A stretch of 64,000 bases of DNA from assembly GCA_001939145.1 (NCBI GenBank), contig LSRX01000678.1, positions 312,963-376,962 of the forward strand. The letters run 5' to 3'. The position numbers and the translations under genes were made by a program. The DNA comes from Symbiodinium microadriaticum. Its lineage: Eukaryota > Sar > Dinophyceae > Suessiales > Symbiodiniaceae. Under the pieces are notes generated by a model. That model was not told the DNA's origin. It was given only the letters and a program-made list of their open reading frames with translations, and did not search any database. This document shows positions 34,955 through 46,100 of the stretch, piece after piece (the first letter of the stretch is position 1; the number at the start of each line of letters is the position of its first letter).

Positions 34955-37850
34955 TTAACCCGTCTGAGCCTCCATGGCCGTCTCCTCCACTGCGCTGAGG
35001 GGCAAGCGGAACTTGGCCATCTGGAATGCCAGGATAAGACACAGAGACAGCACGCCGTTCGATGCCATGGACATGCGCCTCATCGCTCAGATCAGGCTTC
35101 ATCTCCGCCAACTTGCTCTTCTCATCCTGAGAAACAGGTGCAACGTGTGAGCGCAAGCGACACTTGGCGCAAGCGAATGCTCTTTCACCCGAAAACGGTG
35201 GCAATCAAGAGTTTATTGCTTATCCGGATTTCGCTGCCAGCAAGTCATTCTTCGTGGGATGATGGATGCTGGGCAAAGCAGGGCTTGATGAACTTCGGTC
35301 CACACTCTAGTTGGCACAGAGGCAGGTTGGTGTGGACACTGAAAGTTTGAGTTGACTGGGTTACATTTGGCTTGCTCATCGCCTGGTATGTGCGGGGGGG
35401 CCGTCCGGCAAACAACGGAAGCAGTCCAGCGGCCGAGACTGAGGTGTGCTAAGGCACATCGGGACCGATGAGTCGAATGAAGCGCACCCTTGACAGCATC
35501 AGGATCTGTAAGCAGCGTTGCAAATTCGGAAACGTGCTGCACCCAATGTGCCTTCTTGCAGCTCGCTGTGCTGGCCGTCAATACTTACTGCTGCTCAGTC
35601 TGTCCTTGTTTCGAACTCTTAGATGCGCCAGCACGCCGATCCGGTTGTGTTGTTCGGAAAACAATCCGGCAAGCACACGACTCTGACGATGCTCTATTAT
35701 GCCCGGAGCCTGGGCTTTCTTGATGCAGCTCAAATACATCTCACGGAGCCGCGGCTGACCTCATAGAGCAGTGGAAGGAAAACGAGGACATGTTCATCAG
35801 ATCCGAGGCTCCTGCAAGTCTCGACTCTGGCAGCTTCCGCATCTTCCTGACGGCTGCACAGCACCCCTACTGATTCTACCTCAACCTGCATCAACCTGCA
35901 GTCTAACATCTGGAAAAAACTGCTCTGCAAGATTTCAATCTTAAGCCTTGTAATTATCAGGCCTCCGAAAGCTCAAGAATGCTGGCGAATTGATCTGGAT
36001 CGGAAGCAGGCGCCTGGCATGATGCCCAGCTATGCTCAGCAGTACAAAATTTCAGCCCCTGCCTCACCCTTCAAGGAGCGCTCAAGGTAAAGGCCGTACA
36101 ACCTCAGACAGGCGAATTTGGCAAGGAGCTTGCCAAGGCTGAGCGGCGAAGGCCGCCAAGGCCGCCACCGCCGTCCGGGCAAGGGGTCCGCGGTCAGCGT
36201 CAAGCGCCCATCCTCCCAAGGCAAGGCGGCGGCAAGGCCATCCTTCCATGCCGCCATCTGCCTCCACTTCTTCTTCTGTCTCCTTCAGTCCCGCCTGAGC
36301 TGAATGTGTTCTGCTGTGAAGAAATACTTGCCAGAGGAGCTGGCCAGCATCTGCTTCAGCATGGTGTCCGAAGCTTTGGTCAAAGCCATCATCTGGTCAG
36401 GAAGCTGCGCACACTCCCCAACACGGCACCCCTCGAGACAGCTAACGTCTCAACGGACTGCAGGCACTGCACCATGAAGCTCCAATCACACAAGAGACAG
36501 CACGGTACAGTACAACAGCTCAAGCAAGGGTTTGCCAAATGGATGTTGACGTCACTTGCGGCGCTTGTGCTGACTTCATGCCGCTTCGGGTACGCTGCGA
36601 AATCTAGCAACAAGGGTCCGCATTCAGCAAACGCCAACAGCAAGAGTCTGACGACTGACTGGCCTCATCCATGGTCCCCAAAGCCTTCGTGGCACTTGTA
36701 CGCGCTTCCTCGCACAGCTTGATGCCCGATGCTATCGTCGGCGTTGTCAGCGCTGCTCAACGCGATGCAGTCCTTGCAGGCCACGTTGTACATGGACCGC
36801 AGAATCTCCTGCAGTGCCTGCAGGCAAATGAAATTGGAATGTGACACAAGAATCACAAGACAAGCAACCAGAAACCTAGCGGGCCTGTCGGACACAGGTG
36901 AAGGTCGAAGCGCTGGAGAGGCCGATTTCCTGGCACGAGGCTCGTAAAGCTTCGGAACCTACTCATTCTTGCCACACACTGAAGCAATCAAACCACTCCG
37001 CGAAGAATGCTAGAGAGGCGAATCCGCCTCGAGTGGTCAGAGGTTCCCAAAGGGATTCCCTGTTTCCCCACCTTTTAATTAAATCCCATCGCCAGTGACC
37101 CGCCCCCCCCCTGATCGAAGCCATCCCCGCCTCCCCTTTAAAATTGCATTTCGCAAGCCCTCGTCCAGAGGGTGTTTCACCCTGGNNNNNNNNNNNNNNN
37201 NNNNNNNNNNNNNNNNNNCCCCCTCCCCCTTCCCCCTTCCCTCATATCTCGTTTGCGGCGAGCGAAGCAAGACAGGCTAGCTTACATCATTCGTGAAGTT
37301 GATGCCAAAGCCTGGGAAGTCTGGAGTACTTTGTTGCAAAGCTTGATTCCCCTGTTCCCCTTTCCAACATATGGGAGGTTGTAGTGAGAAGTGTAGTACG
37401 GTGTTTATAGGATAATGCAGGGAATGTGCCACCTTTCGCGTGGGATTATTGCTCAGCGCCTCAGCATGTAAACAAATATTAATTGACAAGTGGTCTGAAG
37501 CATCTCGGCGGCCTCTCCGCGAGATGCCAGCTTTGACGAGAACTCCTTCAGCTTCTCTGCTGCCACGGTGGAATCCTGAGCAAGCAACGCTGTGCAGGAT
37601 TGGACGAGATGCAGTCTCCAGCTACTGTAGGCAAGTCTGAGTTAACGTCCTTCAGACTCGGCAGTAGGGTGTCAAGCTCCTCGTTTAAAGCAAGAGAACC
37701 ACTGCACGCATCGGTGGCTGCAGAAATGATCTGCCTTGCAATCTGCGATCTGGCCTTCTGAAGAATTGGACCTGAAACGGCGGCAAAGGCGGCTGAGGCT
37801 GCTTTGTCCCGCAGCTGCAGAACTCCTGCAAGTGCAAGGTGGCCAACTGA
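34955..37850 (-). CDS. Unidentified mostly helical protein
   Basis: A string of minus-strand coding pieces lies upstream of BiP in the same orientation. About 37620-37830 reads Ala-Ala-Phe-Ala-Ala-Val-Ser-Gly-Pro-Ile-Leu-Gln-Lys-Ala. About 37490-37575 reads Val-Ala-Ala-Glu-Lys-Leu-Lys-Glu-Phe-Ser-Ser-Lys. About 36660-36820 contains Leu-Gln-Glu-Ile-Leu-Arg-Ser-Met-Tyr and Cys-Glu-Glu-Ala-Arg-Thr-Ser-Ala-Thr-Lys. About 36300-36390 reads Ala-Leu-Thr-Lys-Ala-Ser-Asp-Thr-Met-Leu-Lys-Gln-Met. Exon 35079-35126 (Asp-Glu-Lys-Ser-Lys-Leu-Ala-Glu-Met-Lys) joins in phase across a 58-base GC-AG intron to an exon starting at 35020 and ending at TAA 34955-34957. The residues favour long amphipathic helices. 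No family is recognised. A 33-base run of N (37186-37218) may hide sequence. The first exon and several junctions are unresolved. Confidence 0.5.
37186..37218. other. Assembly gap (run of N)
   Basis: 33 undetermined bases, followed by a C/T-rich run (CCCCTCCCCCTTCCCCC). It probably lies in an intron of the unidentified helical gene. Confidence 0.99.
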
Positions 37851-39990
37851 ACTTGCATGACTGCTACAGTAGACATGACATCAACATCACACCGGATCCA
37901 CAAAGACGGGCTGGCTTTTTTTGAGAAACGATCTGCGGTCTGCGCTCCGAGCAGCCGAGAGCCCCGAGAGCCCCGAGTGCACCAGCACCGTCTCGTGATC
38001 AAATGTCCGCTCTCAAAGGCTCATTCGGACGCGAGTCGGACATGCCGCGCTGCCACTGCACGTTCGACTCCTAGGGTCCACCTTCCGAAACTTCTGTCCG
38101 CAGAGAGTCGTGCCTTGCACCTGCTGATTGTGGCTCCTTCTGCTCCAAACATCACAGTTCGACTGCGAACAGCATGTCGTTGCCTTAGGAAGAGAAGCCG
38201 TGCACGACGTCAAGAGGCAACGACGGCTTGAAAGCTAGCTTGCCCACTTAAATTTACTGTCCAGCGACCGCGGGCAAATAACCAGAGCAGACAGAAAAGC
38301 AATAGCAGCATGGCGCTTGTGTACAGGACGACCGAGAGACATCCTCACGAACATAACAGGAAGTCGGTCAAGAAAGCATGACTTGGCAGCATCGTCGGTA
38401 CCTTCATGTGTCTCGGCACCAACTTTATTCATCGCCAGTGTTGGTTTTGTACCTTGGGCTCCACGTAACCAAAAGCTGAAGTGTACCCAAGTAAGTTGCG
38501 CTTCGACTTGGCTTAAGTCAAGGACCGTTGCCCTTGACTTCGGAGCTTTCGGCATCATGAAACAGCTCTGCAGTTGGTGCGAAGTCTTCCGGTGCGTATG
38601 AAGGTCTCTGAAAGCAGCACGATGTAAGCCAAGACCTCAGCAAGGCGACAATCGTGAGTCGCACGGGGAAGCTGTGACTATGACGCCGATCTCAGCCTGC
38701 TGCGGCCAAACAGGCTCATCACGAACTGGAAAGGCCTGCAAGCTGGTACGAAGTTAGGTTCTTTCCGAGGCTCGTGTGGCCATGCACTTTTGGCCTTCAG
38801 ACCATTTTCAGGGTCTGCTGCCCGTGCGGCTTGGTGAATGGCAGCCTCGAGCTCTGCAACTTGGCGGCCATGTGGCCACAGGAAGGCGTAAGCCATCCTC
38901 AAAAGCTTGCCAGCCTCAAGTCAAAGACGACGTGGGAACACATGTCACTCGAGCTAGTTTCTTGTATTGCGTCACGCCGAGGAACATCAGGCTTCCAACG
39001 TTCTCCCACGCCACGATACCCACCCCGGATCTCCAAAGGAAGGTCATCGGGACGGTAGCCGAATCTGTTCAGCAAGGGCTGTTCATCTGTCTCCATGTCC
39101 TGGAATTGCCGCGATGAACATCTGTGCCCGTGGTCGCCTCCACCTTTATGCAGCAACGTGTAATGCAAGGTGCATCCAAGGTGCCACCTTCGACCGAGTA
39201 TTCTCATCGACAAACCTCGCTCTGCTAAGCAAATGCATCTACCATGCCAGCCGCCAGCAGATTAAAGGCACGGCCGAAACAGAAGCAAGCTTGCAGCATC
39301 GAACTGCCAAACCAAGGAGGACTGGTCAAGCCGGGGCACCACATAGCCTGGCGCACCAGGGAGACGAAGGATGCAGGCACGGGATACACGATGGCGACTT
39401 TCAGCCGCTCCGGGTAGTTGTTTTGAAAAGCTGAAACCATCCTCGGTTTGCACAGACGCCTGCGGCCCAAGGAGGTCGCTTTGGCATCGCCCCAGCTTTG
39501 TCAAGGCGAGCCAAGATTCACATGCGCCCATGCCACAGGAGGGGGGGAGCCGAACACCAAAGCACCTCGTTCCACGGGTCATAGTGGTTAATCGGTTAAT
39601 CAATCCATCGAAGTCTGTCAAGACTACAGTTCTACGGCTCCAAGCGTTTTTGCTGGTTTTGAGGCCGAGCTACATATTTGATGCACACCTCGCTGCTCCA
39701 TCGAATCGATGCTGTCCTCGAAAAATCTGAGAGAAGCCAGTACCAGGGCGGCTTCAGACACCGCCTGGTCACCCAGATGCAATCAGAGCATCGCTCTACG
39801 TGTCTTCTCCGCTGGACTCGACTTACCGGCAACGAGCCTCAGTGGCAAAGCCACCAAACAAGAAGTTGACGAGAAGTACCTCGGAACAGCGTGTCAAAGT
39901 CAGCACACAAAACAAGCATGCAGACAGCACGCAAAGACATGTGCACGATCCATGGAAGAATGCAGGAGCAAAGACTTCTCATAACCAACA
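37851..39990. other. No gene supported
   Basis: Open frames on both strands overlap and none carries a domain. The 5' end of the helical gene to the left may extend into this stretch. Confidence 0.45.
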
Positions 39991-39999
39991 CTACCTGCA

Positions 40000-40045
40000 A
40001 GACGGACGGCCATGCTAGAGCTAAAAAATCCTGAAACTCGAGGGA

Positions 40046-40076
<31 letters not shown>

Positions 40077-40860
40077 CACAGCAACGACAACGACGTGCCG
40101 TCTTCCAGCTTACATCTGCGCAGATCAGCTTCTTCTTCTTCGGGCAAGCCAGCAACTTGACGTTCGTAGTTTCGCACTGCCGCAAAAACATGCACGTAGT
40201 GGGAAGCTGGATGAGCTGGGGGCGTGCTCGCTGCTTCGCATAGCACTTTCTTATCGGAGTATTTTGTCTCCACAGCTTCAATTTCATTTTACATATGTTA
40301 TCATGACCGGAACCCCTGTTCTTCGTGTTCAGCTCTGCGGCCTTGATCAACATATCCGCCAAGGCCTCTGTCTTGGTTGTAGCGCTCAACCCTGCGATGA
40401 TTGATGTTCGAAATCATTCGATTGCTGCTCAGAAAATCTGGCGTTCGCGTACCCCACGACGCGTCTCGTTTCTTCTTGTTTGATATGAAAAAGCCGCTTT
40501 GTCATCCTGTCCGTTTCCGACTTCCAGTTTGCAAAGCAACGCTCTTGCCGAGGCACCACGGAGTGCAAAGTCCAGTAATGTAGTCGCTTCAGTGCGGCCT
40601 CATTCCATGTGTATCTCTGAAATTTATATCCAAGCGGGGATTGAGAAGCAACTTGACCACCACCACAACTTCCTGCCGCAAAATGGAAGAGCGGGGTCTG
40701 ATTGTTTTTGTCGACCACTGCCAAGTCAACACCGTAATACACCATTTCGGATACACATCCTTGCCAGCTTCTCCCAACCACGTCGCATACATGCTACGCG
40801 GCAAAACCAGAAATATCTGGTCTGGTCCAGCAGACTGGGGTGCCAATCCATCACGGCTAC
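40000..40860 (-). pseudogene. Ankyrin-repeat-like relic, copy 1
   Basis: On the minus strand near 40660-40720 a frame reads Val-Val-Asp-Lys-Asn-Asn-Gln-Thr-Pro-Leu-Phe-His, the start of an ankyrin repeat. The continuation, Val-Lys-Leu-Leu-Leu-Asn-Pro-Arg-Leu-Asp-Ile-Asn-Phe-Arg-Asp (about 40612-40660), lies in another frame, so the repeat is broken by a frameshift. A further piece near 40325-40370 reads Lys-Thr-Glu-Ala-Leu-Ala-Asp-Met-Leu-Ile-Lys-Ala-Ala-Glu. Ankyrin repeats are protein-binding modules. The same order of segments recurs at 55.3-56.4 kb. A CAG run (40041-40074) lies at the downstream end. It could instead be two exons of a living gene with an intron I did not see. Confidence 0.45.
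40041..40074 (+). repeat. CAG trinucleotide repeat
   Basis: About ten CAG units, followed by CAACCACAGCAACGACAACG. The related region near 55330 has only the non-expanded sequence. Confidence 0.95.
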
Positions 40861-41470
40861 TTCTGGCACTTACCTAGCTTCCACAGACTCGCCATTTAGC
40901 ACCTTTGCGAAACAGTGGCTGCATGTCGCGGTCTAGGTCAAAGAAAGCTAGCCACGTCTGAGCATTCACACTGGCCATCATCCACGGGTGACTGTGTTTT
41001 TCCGAAAGGCAGTTAGCACAGGGCAACCTGCCCCACTGCTGGAATGCGCTTTCGTTCGGGTCATTCGGGTTACCCCAGCGAGGTGCGATTGTGAGTTCTG
41101 CGCGACTCGCGACTAAAGCAAAGTGCCCCAGAGCGTGACTGTCAAAAGTCATGAAGGCTTAGTCGTGAGGGTGTGGGTACTCGACGAAAGTCTTGAGAAC
41201 GTAGCCTTGCATCGCTCCAGAATCCCTTCTCGACATGCTGGCCTTGACCTTCCGAAAATACCTTCCCCATTGCTAGGGGCACCAAATTAGAATGAAATCG
41301 AAGAACAGTGGAGGAATCGAACAGGTGATCTCACTTTCTTGCAATGGCCTCCGCAGGGGAAAAAACTCATCTTGCTCTGCGGTTCTGCAAAAAAAGCATT
41401 CAAAAAGCTTCTAGTTGATTGTTCTAACACAACCGAGATCTGACTAGGGAGCTAGCGGCTAGCGACAGCC
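40861..41470. other. No gene supported
   Basis: The 3' part of the Sec14-like gene should lie here, but no further exon was recognised. Confidence 0.4.
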
Positions 41471-41790
41471 AAGGCACGGGACAACCATCGCTGTCTTCTC
41501 GCAAGCGTCGGAATCGCAGATCTTCATCAAGAAGTTGGGCGGTCAATCCTTCCCGCGGGATCGGAAAGGTCCTTTGCCTGCACTGATCAATGCGCTCGCG
41601 ACACAAAGACCACGCTCAAGCTTATTGATTCTTCCGGCCTCCATGCCAAATGGTCCGCGAACCTGAGTCTCAGCATGCAGCCGTTGCGATTTCTTTCGCC
41701 TTGTGCCGCCAGGGCACATCTTCCTTGCCGCTTGGACATCGCCCTTCCGCGCCGTCAAGAAGCGACAAAGCGATGCCTCGGTCCCTGCCG
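41470..41790 (-). CDS. Sec14/CRAL-TRIO lipid-transfer-type protein (partial)
   Basis: CRAL-TRIO proteins carry phosphoinositides or other lipids between membranes. Three minus-strand exons join in phase. One ends at 41718 and carries Leu-Cys-Arg-Phe-Leu-Thr-Ala-Arg-Lys-Gly-Asp-Val, the classic CRAL-TRIO N-terminal helix (family: Leu-Arg-Phe-Leu-x-Ala-Arg-x-x-Asp-Val). Exon 41622-41662 adds His-Leu-Ala-Trp-Arg-Pro-Glu, the conserved Trp-Arg. Exon 41548 to about 41475 reads Leu-Leu-Asp-Glu-Asp-Leu-Arg-Phe-Arg-Arg-Leu, then Asp-Gly-Cys-Pro-Val, as at the entry of the lipid domain. Introns are 41663-41717 (GT-AG) and 41549-41621 (GC-AG). The rest of the lipid-binding domain and the start codon were not found; upstream frames reach about 42.3 kb. 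The family call is good, the gene extent is not. Confidence 0.75.
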
Positions 41791-43118
41791 GAGACCTCAG
41801 CTGCGAGCCTGCTCTTTCAGAGCAAGGTGCATCACCTTGTTCCCCGCACACCCGCCCCCACCTGTCCCATGCCACGGTCTCACCATTTGCAGTCTTGTAG
41901 AGTGGCAGCTGCAAGTGCTCCAGTTCTTTACGAAGGCGATGCACACCTGCGTTCCGCTGTTTTGCCAAATCTCATGGCGCAGTAAACTTGTCTCAAGGCC
42001 TTGGTGGAGCGTAGATCTCCAAGAGTCGTCTTTGGCATGCGAGGACATTCATGGCAAGCGTTGCTGTTGAGGGAAAGACAAGCTGCCACAGAAACGCCAA
42101 TTTGTCAAGTTTGCTCCACTTGCAAGCCCTCGGCAGAGATGCAAGCCGTCCTCTGGCTTGCTCCAAGGTGGCCTTGCCGTCAGAAGTCAAGACTCCGTCA
42201 GAAAGCTGTGCCTTGGCTGACGGAGGCTCGGCCACTCGGCCAATGTGGGAAACATGGTCTCTGTCGAAAGTTACAACAGGTAGGAAGAGAAGCTGTCTGG
42301 ACATCCTCTAGGCATAAGACACAGCACCTTCTCCTGGGGGCCCTGCCTTTGCGATTTCCTTGTACCTACGACGCAGTTGCAGCCGGTCTGGCAAGGCAGT
42401 GCGGGACAACGCGGCAACCCGTGAGGTACCCCGTGCAGTCAGAGAGAGGCACGTGTCCAGATTCATCCGCTCTGCTTCTTCACCAGCTAAGCCTGGCGAG
42501 CCCACCGGTGTCGTGAGAACGAAAAGAATGTAAAGATCTCTTCGACCCTACAAATCCGCAGGGCTTACCGAAGGCCATCTGTGCGCCTGCCAGCGCTTCA
42601 CCTGTGTGGGCATCGACCTGACATTGACATATGCAGTCGTCGTAGCGGTTGCAAGTTGGCATGAGTGCCCCCGTTTGCACCGACCAGGAGTCAAATCACG
42701 GAAGAGAAGGACATGCTGACTTCGTCAAAGGAGCACTTTTCGTCGCAGTGGCAACCACCCTCTTCGGAGTGAAACTCAGTCAGCTCAGGTGCTCAGTCCG
42801 TCAGTGCTATGCTTCTACTGTTGATATTCAGCAGAAGACTTTGCATTGGCTTTCAGATGGATGCCGAATGCAGAACGACCATTTCAGGTCAATTACGTAG
42901 AAAAACAGGCTGACCATTGAAAAGCATCGACAGTGCATAAGAATAGCTGACCTATTCATACATCACACATGAACTGGTATCATTGGGACAATGTGCGTAT
43001 TAGCAGCTATTAGCATCGGCATTCCGCTGCCTCGGGAACTGCCGGGTACCACAACCAAGCTGAAGCGCAAGGTCAGCCTTACATTTTACAAGTACATACA
43101 TTTTGTCTGGGCATTGGC
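41791..43118. other. Unassigned, may hold 5' exons of the Sec14-like gene
   Basis: A minus-strand frame at 41993-42304 is open for 103 codons without a recognisable domain. Otherwise nothing is supported. Confidence 0.35.
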
Positions 43119-46100
43119 TTACTCACATTTATCCTGGCCGAGCATAGACTTCTGATGCAGAGCCGGTTCGATCAAGTGCAGCTTCTCTTGAAGGTTCGCA
43201 AGGGTCAAGTTGTGTTGCGACTCGCCATCGACATGAGCGAACTGGTTCCGAACTCCTCGAAGTTCCCTCATCGCCTCACGCAATGCTTTCATCTTCGGAT
43301 GGTTCTCGGGGTCCCACTTCTTGTTGAGGTCCTCCTCAAGCTTCTGCAAGTTCTCGTGCTCCGCCTGCTCGTCCGGATTGCCGTCCTCCTGGAGCCGTCG
43401 TTGGTAGACAGGCAGGACCTTCCTGGAGATGAACGTCAAAGTATCGAACCCGGGGACCATCAAGCCACTCATGCGAATTTGTGCCTCTGCGAGCAACAGG
43501 CCTGCAGGGACCACAAGAAACGTTTGTAAATTACTTTCTTGAGAGAGCTACACTTGGCCACAATACAGTAAACTCTGCAAAATTTTGGCTCGAAGAGCCG
43601 TCGCGAGTGCCGAGGAGGTCGAGCAAGACATTCTCGGTGGTTGAGTTATCTTCTCCCTGAACCCACTCGCATTTCACTCCGAAGGAGTCCAAAGCCTTTG
43701 AGCAGAGCTTCACAAACTCCACCTCCCGACCTCAAAAAGATGAGCTCTCACAGGCTCTCACATGTCTTCCAAGTTGCGGCCTAGGCCTACGAAAACTAAT
43801 TTCATTGCAAGGGGCCTGCGATGACGGCATAGTCCGCAAGTATGAGCGCCGCCGGAACTCGAGTCAAGCTCTCATGGTCCGCGCACGCAACTGCGATCCC
43901 GGATCCCCATGTGGCAATCTGCGAGGCCGCTGAGAACATTCCTGTGGCACTGGATCCGCAAAGGGTGGGGAGCTGTAGCAAGTCCGGACAGTGACTGACC
44001 AGCTGCTGAACAAAAGTCGCAATTTGAGAGATCCAGGCGATAGCGCCGGCAATGTCCATTGCACAGGCGGCCTCCGGCACGCCAGTGAGGTAGTTGTACG
44101 GCCCGTAGCGGACGTTCTTGCTGCAGAAGTCCAGGTTCACTGCTTGCTGGATGAAGAAGATTGAATCGTAAATGTTATCGATAATAAACCCAACATCCAC
44201 AGCACACTGAACTCCCATTCCACCAATTCCACTCCCGATGAACAATCGGCGACCAAGATTATATCTTTGGCGTCCTGCCTGCGACATCATAGGCCCAGGA
44301 ATCTGAACACAGTCGTCATCGATGCATTTGCGCTCTGCCTGGCGGAATCCTGGACCGGAACAACAGACGCAACTCAACACAGTGACTGCACACACAGATT
44401 GCAGTAGATTATCGGCCTGCCAGAGGATATTCTTTGCAAGATGTCATTGCCAGGCTGGCACTGGCACCAACTTCGCCGAGAGCACTCACAATACCGGAGA
44501 CTGCCGCACCGCACTCCGCATTGGCCTAAGATGAACTTCAGTATTGTGCGCGGCTGAGTCAGACAGCAGTGGTCCAGGCTAAGCTAGCAGCTAGCATCAT
44601 GTTCGTCTACGCCCCTCAGTGAGTACTTATCTTGGGACCGCGTCCGTTTGGTCTTTGGTGTCTTTGGTCCATGCCAGACTGGACGGAATGCGGACTATGC
44701 GTCATCTCTGCCTGACCTGGAAGGTCAAAGGAAGCCAATGGAAACAAGAGTTAAAAAAAAACATTAAATCCGGAGTTAATTGTCCGTCACGGGCAGCGTC
44801 CGAACCCCAGGACCCGAAAAACATTAATCTAGAGTTAATTCTTGCAGGTGTATGCTTGGTTTTGCAAAGCAATTAAATCGTTTGTCTGCCTCAAGTCTTC
44901 GAAAACAATTAACTCCGGATTTAATTGGTTTTTCAGTGCTCAGGAAAGTAGAAGCTATCGGTACATCGTTTCGGTTCCACAACTGCGGTCGTCGAAAAGA
45001 ATTAACTCCAGATTCAACTGTTGTTCGGCGCTCCGGAAAAAATTAAGCCATCGGTACCTCGCTTCGCGGACTTCGCTTCGGTTCCGAATCTCGGGTCTTC
45101 AAAACATTTAACCCCTGATCTAAATTTTTCCGTGCTCCGGACAAAGTAAGCCACCGCTACTTTGCTTCGTAACCCAAAAACCAAACCGTTCTTTAGGCGT
45201 AAGGGATAGCTTTGATCCAGAGCAGGGCTTTCTGTCTTTTCTCGCCGTCCGCATCTCAAGCCAGCGAGCAACCCTGTGCACCCAGAGCTCCCGTCCACGG
45301 CCACGTCCTCCCGCGAACGCTCGCGACAGAGCTCCCCACCCGTCCCCGTCCACGACCACGTTCTCCCGCGAACGCTCGGCACCCACAGCTCCCCACCCGT
45401 CCCCGTCCGCGGCCCGTCGACACGATGCGGTGGACGCGTTCTCTTCGCTAAAAGGCTTTCCCGGTCCACGGCACGTTTTTTTGTGAACGCTCCCCCGCGG
45501 GAAGGAAAGACTAAACAAGAACCCAAACCCCCCAGGGGTTTTTGGGAAACAAAGGCAAAAGCAATAGCCTCTCCGAGTGAAACCCCCGAAGCCTTGCGAA
45601 ACAATTAGATCCAAAGTTAATTCCCCTCGAAGGACCCCAAGTAAACACTTAAATCCAGAGTTAATTCCGCTTGAGGGACCCATAAACACTTAAACTAAAT
45701 CCAGAGTTAATTCCCCTCCAAGAGACCCCAACCCGCAGACAACAATTAAGTCCAGAGTTAATTGTCCGGACAGGGGTGCGGAACAAGACCGACAATGAAC
45801 TCTAAAGTTAAGTGTCTCCTTCCTATACCCCGACAAAACAATTAAATCCAGAGCTGATTGTCTGGATAGAGCGTTGACGAACCCGAGAAGCCAGAATAAT
45901 TAACTACAAAGGTTATTTATTCAAACATCTGTTTCCATTGTTTTTCGTTCCCCGAAAGCCGGTGTGGGTCTTGCTTTTGAACCCTTCGGGCACGTTCGGC
46001 AGTGTCCGGGCTTGTTCAGCTTGTCCTTGGGATCCATACCGTAAGGTCTTCCTACGGTGGTCCTGTCCGACCCTCTGCCCGAGGCCTCCTTCTCGCCCCT

